A stretch of 64,000 nucleotides of DNA from Selaginella moellendorffii (taxonomy: Eukaryota; Streptophyta; Lycopodiopsida; Selaginellales; Selaginellaceae). The stretch spans positions 608,833 to 672,832 of the forward strand of contig NW_003314281.1 of NCBI RefSeq assembly GCF_000143415.4, written 5' to 3'. The notes under the pieces were generated by a model. It made no database searches. It was given only the letters and a program-made list of their open reading frames with translations, and was not told the DNA's origin. Below, piece after piece: positions 55,339 through 64,000 of the stretch (within the stretch, counting starts at the first letter, position 1; each line of letters opens with the position of its first letter). The position numbers and the translations under genes were made by a program.

Positions 55339-55641
55339 CTATTGATAATAACCGTCCAAGTAGTCTTCTGGGAGCACTCCTCTCTCGATCATCCTATCCC
55401 TCACCTTGTCGAGAGTAATCGGGTCCTGAAGAGTGTCCTTGGTAACATTGCCAACCCCATAACCTTCAATCAGATCTTTTTCGAGTGCCGCTGGACTCCA
55501 CTTCTCCACTTCAGCCCATCTTCGATCACGTACATCGCTTGATGGTATAGAGTTGTGATCTGGTACTAGCAGCTTTGCTGATGGTTCGTTTTTCTTCTTC
55601 GAGACTATAGCTGGCTCACTGTGCTTCCGCTTGTATTCCAT
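55339..55641 (-). CDS. Small chimeric hypothetical ORF
   Basis: A 100-residue frame, MEYKRKHSEPAIVSKKK at its start and GVLPEDYLDGYYQ at its end. The 5' end (about 55615-55660) is a copy of exon 3 of the lysozyme-like gene (KRIECKLKH there, KRMEYKRKH here); the rest (RRWAEVEKWSPAALEKDL, TLDKVRDRMIERGVL) is unrelated to it and to anything I recognise. A stop lies upstream in frame, so this ATG is the first possible start. Whether it is expressed is unknown. Confidence 0.4.
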   Translation of the reverse strand: MEYKRKHSEPAIVSKKKNEPSAKLLVPDHNSIPSSDVRDRRWAEVEKWSPAALEKDLIEGYGVGNVTKDTLQDPITLDKVRDRMIERGVLPEDYLDGYYQ

Positions 55642-55679
55642 TCGTTTGTCCAGATTTGTGACAGATCATTCGGTCTCAC

Positions 55680-55860
55680 AGGCGATGAAAATGAGAGATA
55701 GATTTTCTTCCAGGTACCTGCAAACCTTGCGTTTCCTTCTCATCTCTCTTTGCCTCCATCTACAGTCCTAGACAATGCCAATTGTTAACAAGCACTCCAG
55801 GCTTCAGGTCCCTTTCACGGACATTTCTTCCACAGCACTAAACGTTTGCTCAATGGTAAC
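55680..55860. pseudogene. Further fragments of the lysozyme-like gene, one inverted
   Basis: 55690-55765 copies the exon 3/intron 2 region in gene orientation (CTTCCAGGTACCTGCAAACC, CTACAGTC). 55783-55850 copies exon 4 start in the opposite orientation (TTGTTAACAAGCAC, CCAGGCTTCA, GACATTTCTTCCACAGC), so the pieces were shuffled as well as duplicated. Confidence 0.8.
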
Positions 55861-55985
55861 CCAATATTTAAGTTCCAGTTTCTGCAAAAGCAACAACTAA
55901 TGGCGAAAGTCTTTCTACCTGCGGCCCAGTAGGCTGATATACCTTCTCTCGAGATCCTCAGAGGTAGAGGCTCACGAGCTCAGCG

Positions 55986-58367
55986 CTATGAGAATACCTG
56001 GCAATATTCTCTGTTAGTGTTAGTGCTCGCTCTAAGTTGATGAGCTTTTTACCTCTTTGTATCCCTCCACATAAGGTCGTAGACGATCTTTTTGAGCCGG
56101 CCTGTTGATAGCCTGCGAACCCCCCATGCCGAATAGAGCTGATGCCTCTCACTCCTGCTCGCATAGGCGCCTATGTTGATGTAAATCTTATCTCTTTGCT
56201 GCTGTATAAGCTCCTTTGCAGCCCTTCGAGACTTAGCACTCTTGTCGATGTTCTGCAACGCGTGGATCTCCCAGGCGATGCACGGTGCCTCTTTTGTAGA
56301 AAGCTGGAAGAAAAGAAGCATCAGTTCCGTAGTGCCTGGTGTATACGGGATTCACATACCTCAGATGAAGAGCTGCTCGCAGTGAGCATCTTAAACCTCA
56401 AGGAACGGGTCAGTAGATCGACGTCTTGCTCCTCCCACACTGCACAGAGCCTCTTCAAGGATGATGTCAAGCGATTGTCGCTAGAGTGACAAGTGCATGC
56501 GCCGCCAAAACTAGAGTTGCCTGTCCGGGACTCCTCGGTTCTTATGCTTGCAGCTGGAGGTGGCACTGGCATTGGTTCCGAGGAATCTAGTGACTCTTCC
56601 AGACCTCCAACTTTGTCACAAAGCTTCTCCAGCAGGATGTTCTCGCAGGAGAACAAGGCCTTGACGTACTCTATCGAAGCCGACGGGTCTGGTATCTCGA
56701 GTAGAAAGTCCGCAAGACTTAGCTTCGCAGTGTGCTTGGCGAGTTCGTCTTCTTCTTGCTCCGTCTGCCGCGGTGGAGTAGCCGCCTGTGGCAAGTCAAG
56801 CAAGTCCGCCAGCTCGGACATCAATTTCTTCTCCGCACCAGAGGAAAGAGAGGACTCCGGTCTTTCCAGCTGCTCAAGCAGCGTAAAAGTTGCATCAAAA
56901 TCAAGCGAGGCAGAGGTTTTGCGCTTTGGAGTGGAAATCGCAGTCTCAGCACCAGTCCCAGGAACGTTCTCAGCAGCGACTTGCATAGCTCGGCTGTCTG
57001 GATTCATAACCGGCGTCGCGTAGTCAGCCTGCTCTGGAACTGGAGGGAACTCAAAGCTTTCATCGTTTCTTCTGTCGACACACTCCGACAGGTCCAGTGG
57101 CAGTAGCCGAGCCAACTCCGTAAGAATTTCCTCCTCCTTTTGTTCTGATAACTCAGAAGAATAGAGAATGTCGAGGTTGCGAACGCTGGAACTACGACAT
57201 TCTACAGCTTCTTCGTGAAGATCTTGCAGCCTGTCGACTCCTCCTTCCTTCTTCTTGGCGGATGGCGTAGCGAAACCTTTCTCATCGTCGCTGGAACTTT
57301 GCTTCAAAGGTTGGTTCTCCGAGTCTAGTTCGACTGCAGACTCGGAACTCAAGAAACTGTATTCCAGTCCCAAACGTTGAATGCTCAGATCGTCTATGAG
57401 CCTCCCCGGCTCGTGGTGGGAAGAGCAAAGGTTTAAAGCTGTGGAAGAAATGTCCATGAAAGGGAGTCTTCGTACTTGAAGCCTGGCGTGCTTGTTAACA
57501 ATCGGCAATCGTCTTTCCGCAGCTAGGACTTTCAAACCTGTAGATGGAGAAACATTTAGAAAATCCTTGGCAAAGAGAGATGAAGGGGAGCCTCACCGTG
57601 CTTCAGCTTGCATTCTATTCGTTTGTCCAGATTCGTAAACTTGGAAGTTGATGGATAGATCTTACATTCGGGTCTCGCAGGCGACGGAAAGGGAGAGACG
57701 TGCTTGTGATTCTCTTCCAGGTACCTGCAAACCTTGCTCCAGTAATACGTCGTCTTCTCTCTCTGAGGACCTTGAGGACCACCTACAGTCTCAAAGAGGA
57801 AAAAGGAACCATCAGCAAAGCTGCTACGTTCCATCCATCACACAACTTCATACCATTGTGAATCTTAGCTAGAATTTCCCAGTCATGTTGTGTTAGAGCT
57901 TCCGAGCAGTACCTCATCCAATATGCCACCACTGTGTTCTCCGCGTGCTCTAAATCTCTGGACTAACTACTGTAAGAAACCAACGAAGAAAAATAGAGAA
58001 CGAAGAAAGACACATACCGGCAGCGTAGCCACGATGCTCGCTTGTTTTTCCAGGCATCGACATGGTAGTGCTCGGAGATCTGGAGAGGCCCAATGCTGGC
58101 ACCACCGTCTCCATCGGGACAATCCACCCTATTGCTCGACTCCACAAACCTGATAGCATCAAGGAGGGGACGAAGCTGTGCTCGATAAGCTCGCATCGCG
58201 TCCTCCACACTGCCCTGCCGCTTCTTCTTCCGCGACATTGTGACGCTCTTGCGGACATAGCTCGCCTGCTGCTGCTGATGCCTTGCCCGTCTCTTCTTCT
58301 TCTGCGATGACGACGGCCTGGCCGGCAGAGCGAGCCCATTCTCGGAGAATCGAGACACGCCCGGCAT
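55986..58367 (-). CDS. Lysozyme/transglycosylase-like domain protein with long unknown C-terminus
   Basis: Predicted 697 residues from exons 58018-58367, 57854-57957, 57597-57782, 56360-57537, 56053-56303 and 55986-56010. Residues about 65-170 read as a lysozyme-like fold: PLLDAIRFVESSNRVDC (likely catalytic Glu76), GDGGASIGPLQISEHYHVDAW, MRYCSEALTQHDWEILAKIH, then NGGPQGP and YYWSKV. This pattern (VES...GPLQI...IHNGGP..YW) is typical of eukaryotic and bacterial muramidase-like domains. No signal peptide; the N-terminus is very basic (KKKRRARHQQQQ). Exon 4 encodes about 390 residues, Ser/Glu/Leu-rich, disordered-looking and unknown; exon 5 adds a basic helical part (SRRAAKELIQQQRDKIY, LKKIVYDLMWRD). 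The last exon is uncertain. Confidence 0.65.
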
Positions 58368-61300
58368 GGAGAGAAGCTGTGGCGTGCAAGAAATATGAAT
58401 TTTAACCTAACACGCCCAACGGTCAACATCCAGCCCTAAAATCTAGCCTAAATTTCAAGTCAAAAAGAAATAATCGCCACCGTCGGTTCTTTGACCCATC
58501 TGAGCCCTTGAATTCCTGTATAAGGAGCTTTCCGGTCTGGTGAGAAATTTGCAAGGCCTCAATGAGCTGCTCCACGCTCAATTGAAAGCGGAGGCCGACC
58601 AACTAGAGAGTGTTGCCCTGTAGAACTTAATATGCATGCAGCTCCTATAGGCTATAGCCCTCTTGGTTGGATTCGATGTAGGCTTGCTGGGCTGGGCATT
58701 TGTGGATGGATGGATTGCTCCATAGCAACAGGAGAACAGCAAAGCGGTGGAGATGCAGTGGAGATGGTGATAGCCACAGTAGCATTGAAAATCTAGCCCC
58801 CATGAGCACAATTGCCATTATAATCGCCGAACAGAATCACCAAATGGAGCTGTTCGACTGCGTTTGGTTGATTGCGTTTGGCTGACCACGTTCGGTGGTG
58901 GTCGGGATTCCTGCTGAACGCGGTCAGGACCAACAATGTGCTCAACTTGGTGAAGTTGTCCACAAGATTAAGCTCCCAGAGTTCAAACCCAAGCAGGGGG
59001 TGAAGATTATTGCCAATGAGAAGGCCACCAACTCAAAGCATTCTTTCTAATTGCTGGAAATTCTTGCAAAGGATTGCTATGCCATGTTCTTGAATCTTGA
59101 TGTAATGGATTTATGCATATTATAGAGAAAGATTCTCTTGGATCTGGTTTAACAAGGTTTGGGGTGGATAAGCTGGACGATCGATTGATCAATGGGGGAC
59201 AATGTGATTCAATGTTTCAAAGGTGATGAGCTTTTTTTGGCGCTAGGGATGATTGGCTTGATTCTATACTTGCTGCTCAGTGCCTTTGCACATCGAAGTG
59301 CCTTGATACAACACCTCAAACATCTAGCATATCAAAACCTCAAGCATTGCAAAAAAGAGGCTCATCCTCCTCCTCGTCATTGGCCTCCTGGCCAGCAAGT
59401 GCCATGCCCAGGATCAAAGAGCTAATTGCTCTGATACTATGAAAGTAGTGGAAAGATAATGCATATAAAAAGGAAGAACATTGTATCTCAATTATATACA
59501 TATACATAAAACTATATAACATATCATCTCTACCTTTAACATTCTCTTCTCAGCCTGTTCAGAATAGTGAGACCAATGAGGATTTTAATGTTCCATGGCA
59601 AGGAGTTACAATATAAACATTCTTACAATGTTTCTTCTTTTCTCAACATGCCAAGAACAATGAGACTAGCGAGGATTTGAGCATACAAGGTGCTGGCATA
59701 GAAGTTCTAATGTAGGTGTTCCCTTGTCAATGTCTCTCAAGTGGAATGGCATTGGATGATGGGTAATTGGCAAAGCGAGGCTAAGTGTTTGGATGAAGAT
59801 TTGGGTGTTTGCAACTAGACAATATGATATTGCGAGGAGATGTGGGCTCTAAAGGGCCATGGCAGTGAAGCGTCCTTCTCAAAGAGAGAAATTGGGTACT
59901 TTGGGAAATTGTGTTCTATGATGGATATAGTATGTCGAAAGACAGCTCGATATTGGTTGTGTGGAAAATGTAGATGTGTTCCCAGATTGTTGCAAGTTCA
60001 TAGATGTTGGTATGACTTATCAATTGATTGCATATATGTATTGCTCTAGTATGATATTTTGGCACGTTGACTTCTCCAATCGGACAAACTTAAGATGCCC
60101 ATTGGGTGGGCATCGAATGGTACATGACATGGGCCATACCTCTGGGGCATGCATGTGTCATGGATGATCCATTGATGAATCTCATCAGCATGTCAAGGAT
60201 TTAGCGAGGAGTCAAGTAAGTTTTAGTATGCTCTCCTTTGAAGCCACTTTAATTTCTATAGTGTGGCAGCCAATTGTTGCAATAGTGAAATTAGTTTGGA
60301 TTTTAATGGTAACTAGAATTGTTTGAGCCTAAGATTGTATCAATTAATATATTTTTACTCCAACCCAAATCATTTCATTCCTATCATAATCAAGTGTAGT
60401 GCTGAAAGATGAACAAAGTGTGGTGACTCTATTGAGCTACAATTTCAACTCTTCTTCAATTAGTAAGAGTGAAGATGGAGAAAGCAACATTTTAGTAGTG
60501 AGTAAATAAATTTTTTAAATATGCAAAACTTTAATAATTTTTTACAATTAAGGGAATTTACTATTATGTTATCATGCAAATCATGCAGCCAACAATTTAT
60601 ATATTGGTGGTCCATTAAAATTGGGGGTGGGTGTATACTATAGGATTCAGATAGAGGAAGTCCTTCACCACATTTGGACCATGAATTGTGTTGGGACAAA
60701 TTAGGGGTCTTGTTATCAAGTAATTAGTTAGTGTTCTTTTCATTCAAATTATAGGCTATGACAATGTTCATTCCTATATAACCAATAGTAAATTCTAATT
60801 TCTCCTATGACTATATGAGCACATGTTGACTATGTGGGGTAATGGGTTGAATTTATATTGAAGATGTTGCAATTAATATAGATTGGTAGCCATAAATGGA
60901 ACTCTAATGAATCTATCACAAAATGGTGGAGTGATAGTTAGAGTTGCTTGACAAGCCACATATTCTTACCTTTGATTACCTCATAAATCCACCACTTCTA
61001 GTTGTCAGTAAATCCTAATCTAAGAACCAAGCACCTCTGGAGTTATCTCATATTGATCATCTAAAACACCTAAAGTAGTGGCAAAATTGTAAGTAGCCAC
61101 TCTCCCCATTGCACTTTGGTTGTTAAACAGAATTTTCCAAATAATTGCTACCATGCAATGGTTAACGACTTCTTCATAGTCAAACTTGATGTCCACCAGC
61201 CTTGAGGGTCCATTAATCTTGATATCCACCAGCCAGAGTGTAATCCATGGCCTTGATGAAGCAAGAGTTGCTTTTGGTGATGAGTGAAGGATGTTTTGTC

Positions 61301-63565
61301 GTCATTGGTGAGTAATGGCTTTTATTCAATAAATCATAGGGCAAGTCATTCAACAAGTTTGTGGAGACCACAAGCAAGTAAATACTCCAAACCTTTTATA
61401 TTAGCTGTAAATAATGAATCTTTGCTCGTGAAAAACTATTATAGGGTTTGAGTTTTATGTCAAAGATAAAAGTTAAATGGCTAATATATATAAATTGCAT
61501 TGGCAAAAGTTTTCTTTATAAGCCCAACCTTCTAGGCTACATACTTATCTTGTAGAGTCCTTTGGACTTACATGTAGTATTGTGGGTAGAGTTGTATCTT
61601 CTGAAGTGGCCAAAGACACTTATTATTGTGTTGCATGCTAGAAACTTTCTCAGTGTAATATGTTTTTATATGTTTTGAAATATATATACCAAAGGTGGTG
61701 ACATATGTACTACATTTGCACTAGCAAAAGCTAAAAGGAGATTATAACACATTTGAGTGAACACGTACAGAACATCTAGCAAATCAATAGAAAACACACA
61801 AAGAGAATGAATGTACTCAAGAGCATGTCCAGGTTTGTCTTTCTTGACCTTCTTCAGTTTGTAACACTTGTAGGCATTCATACAAGTATAGAGATGATGC
61901 AAAATATGTATCACTTGTTCAATCAAGAATCAAAATAAGTATTTATGGTGATTTTACTCTTATAATTGTGTAGATTTTACACTTTGGATCAGATTGGATA
62001 CATTGGGTGCTATGTTTCTAGGCATTAACTTTGCTTTTAATATGGTCTTTATTCAATTGACCACCTCATAATTCACACAAATCAGGTGACTAATCTATGA
62101 CTTGTGTTATGGTTAACTTCAAAAATGTTTTACAATGACATGTCATTTGGATATTCAAGAGCTTTGGCCTCTGGTTGGATCAAGCCCATTAAATTTAAGA
62201 GCAAGAGTATTGATTAATTGAGGGATTGGAATGCTTGAAATCTGTAGTATAGGGGGATTGTAACTTAAATACATGAGCAAGCCATGCTAGAGGGGTGGGT
62301 GTTGTGGCAGCATGTAAACAGTCAAATGCAATGGGATGTAATTGTCTCTTCACCGTACCTCATTTATATTTTTTATCATGCCACATTCAATTAATTCTAA
62401 TAATCTTGTAGTTCAATCCAATTAGTCTTTGATTTCCTTGATTTGGGATTGATAAGATGATGTTTTATTTAATTATATATATAAAGAATAACATTTTTAC
62501 TATTGAGCGAAAGTTAATTAACTTTCACAATGGAAGTAAAAAAAACATCCACTTCCTCCTTCCTTTTCACATGTTGAAGTAGTTTAAAAATGTTAAGTTT
62601 GCCCAAAGATAATAGTTTTTTTGTGAATTTAATTAAAAATTCAAAATTAGTAAACAATTTAAAACTTAGAAATTCTTAATTGTCATTTAAATTGTTCATC
62701 TTTTGAATTTAGTGTGCCTTTTATTTTTTCTTTTTATTTTCCTAGCCTCCTTAATTTTTATTTTAAATTCTAACTAACAATTTAAACCACCACTGCCTAA
62801 AAAACAATAATGTTTCTTCTTTTTCTTGAAGAGATACCAAGAATTTCGCTAGACTAATTAATTTGTTTTTTCGGCAATTCATAAATTACAGACCTTACAG
62901 AATATTTTTAAATATTTTAATTTTAATGTTAACATTGGGATTTTAGGAAAAAATGCTAGTCTAATTTAATATTTATTTTTGGTGTGAATAAATTAATATT
63001 AAATTAAAGTCTATAAAAATGGTGTGAACACTTTACTATTAAATTAATTAGTTCCAAGGATTTTATTTTGTATGTTGGCTTTTTGAATTAGTAATGAAGA
63101 ATTTTTAAAAAAAAATTTAATTTTATTAATTTTTTTATATAGTGTTTTTCGCTAAAACTTTAATATGCTGTATAGTAGATATATATTTTTTCTTAATGCT
63201 GATCATGAATTTTAAGGGAAAATAAAGAGATTGATCATTATAATTTTAAAATTCTCAAAATAAAAATAAAGTTTCTTATAGTCGGAATAAATATGGATAT
63301 ATATTGTTTTTGAAATTTTTTCTAGAGGAAATTTATTTAAAGTAACATTACTCAATTTTGGCATCAAACATTCAAAATGTGTTAAAAATAATTAATTGTG
63401 CTAAAGAAGTAATATTAAAATATAATTTTAAGATTTACATGGTTGTTATAACCTTTAATTAAGGTAAATATTTTTATTATTATTTAAGATGTTAATTTGT
63501 TTTAAAGGTTGAACATTTATAAAATTTATGTGTTTTGGGAAGTAAAAAAGAGGATTTGTGATCAA
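58368..63565. other. AT-rich, repeat-derived DNA without a supported gene
   Basis: Apart from the promoter of the lysozyme-like gene at the left and a repeat at 58936-59040, I see only short stop-rich frames. AT content rises steadily to the right end. Likely decayed transposons. Confidence 0.4.
58936..59040 (+). repeat. Dispersed coding-like repeat, copy 1
   Basis: The bases encoding QLGEVVHKIKLPEFKPKQG and then VKIIANEKATN recur at the right end of the window (63920-64000) with a few differences. Copy 1 runs into stops soon after. Probably part of a transposon protein I cannot name. Confidence 0.6.
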
Positions 63566-63851
63566 TCCTAAATGTGAATAAAATACATTAATGTGAATTA
63601 AGTATGAATAGGAATATATTAAACTAACTAATTGAATGGGTATATAAACCATTCATCATTAATTTAGGTGTTTTTAAAAAAATATTAAATGGTACTATTA
63701 ACTAATATCCTAAATGTGAATAAAATACATTAATGTGAATTAAGTATGAATATGAATAGATTAAACTAACTAATTGAATGGGTATATAAACCATTCATCA
63801 TTAATTTAGGTGTTTTTAAAAAAAATATTAAATGGTACTATTAACTAATAT
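63566..63851. repeat. 142-bp tandem duplication
   Basis: 63566-63707 and 63708-63851 are nearly identical (both start TCCTAAATGTGAATAAAATA and share GAATGGGTATATAAACCATT), differing at only a few positions. Recent tandem duplication in AT-rich DNA. Confidence 0.9.
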
Positions 63852-63869
63852 TGATGTGAAAACAATCTT

Positions 63870-64000
63870 TTGTAGCATTGGGCCTGAAATGCCATAGCAT
63901 CCGCAACCCCTATGTGGGTGTGCTCAACCCAAAGCAACTTGGTGAAGTTGTCAACAAAATCAAGCTCCCAAAGTTCAAACTTAAACAGGGGGTGAAGATT
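63870..64000 (+). repeat. Dispersed coding-like repeat, copy 2 (runs off the window)
   Basis: An open frame reading LGLKCHSIRNPYVGVLNPKQ then LGEVVNKIKLPKFKLKQG to the window edge. It is the better-preserved copy of the repeat at 58936. Could be the start of a transposon or gene continuing to the right. Confidence 0.55.

Noticed and set aside
1-64000. CRISPR arrays, bacterial operons, prophage or plasmid features
   Set aside because: Introns, plant gene families and a nuclear-type tRNA show eukaryotic nuclear DNA; no regularly spaced short repeats seen.

Overview
The window reads as nuclear DNA of a land plant, most probably the lycophyte Selaginella (inference from gene content and structure, no search was run). 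Pointers are very short GT-AG introns (about 45-65 bp in almost every gene), tight spacing of often divergent genes, intron-poor PPR genes made of short S-type repeats, and plant families such as GT37 fucosyltransferase, B3, group VIII-like bHLH, AGO1-type Argonaute and plastid IF-2. GC-rich gene islands alternate with AT-rich transposon-derived deserts (18-21, 40.6-42 and 59-64 kb).

Layout. 0.4-2.5 kb PPR gene (+); 5.9-7.4 kb bHLH factor (+); 7.8-9.9 kb CstF64 (-); 10-11.6 kb second PPR gene (-) with a tRNA-like remnant upstream; 12.6 kb an Argonaute fragment; 13.1-14.4 kb an F-box-associated-type gene with a frameshift (+); 15-20.3 kb a repeat block holding a Ty3/gypsy relic, an ARM-repeat gene whose middle is inverted, and a hAT-like relic; 21.7-23 kb a PPR fragment and a coiled-coil gene (-).

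From 23 to 36.5 kb there is a run with an organelle-translation flavour: methionyl-tRNA formyltransferase (-) and peptide deformylase (+) are head-to-head with 194 bp between start codons, then an SDR (-), an Argonaute (-) and an organellar IF-2 (-). Formyltransferase makes the formyl-Met initiator, IF-2 delivers it to the ribosome, and deformylase removes the formyl group, so the three products act on one molecule.

36.8-38.1 kb is a decayed PPR gene; 38.9-40.6 kb a trypsin-fold protease with a basic tail (+); 42-43.5 kb a two-B3 protein (+); 43.6-46.1 kb a SAP-domain protein (-) divergent from RAE1 (+, 46.2-47.9 kb); 49.7-51.2 kb a Topors-like RING protein (+); 51.4-52.3 kb a phosducin-like protein (-); 52.4 kb tRNA-Thr(UGU); 53.1-54.5 kb a fucosyltransferase (-); 54.6-58.4 kb a lysozyme-like fusion gene (-) with scattered broken copies of itself next to it. 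58.4-64 kb is AT-rich repeat-derived DNA without a convincing gene.

Intron and exon limits were placed by eye from GT-AG sites and reading frame. For every multi-exon gene described as complete, the summed exon length is a multiple of three.
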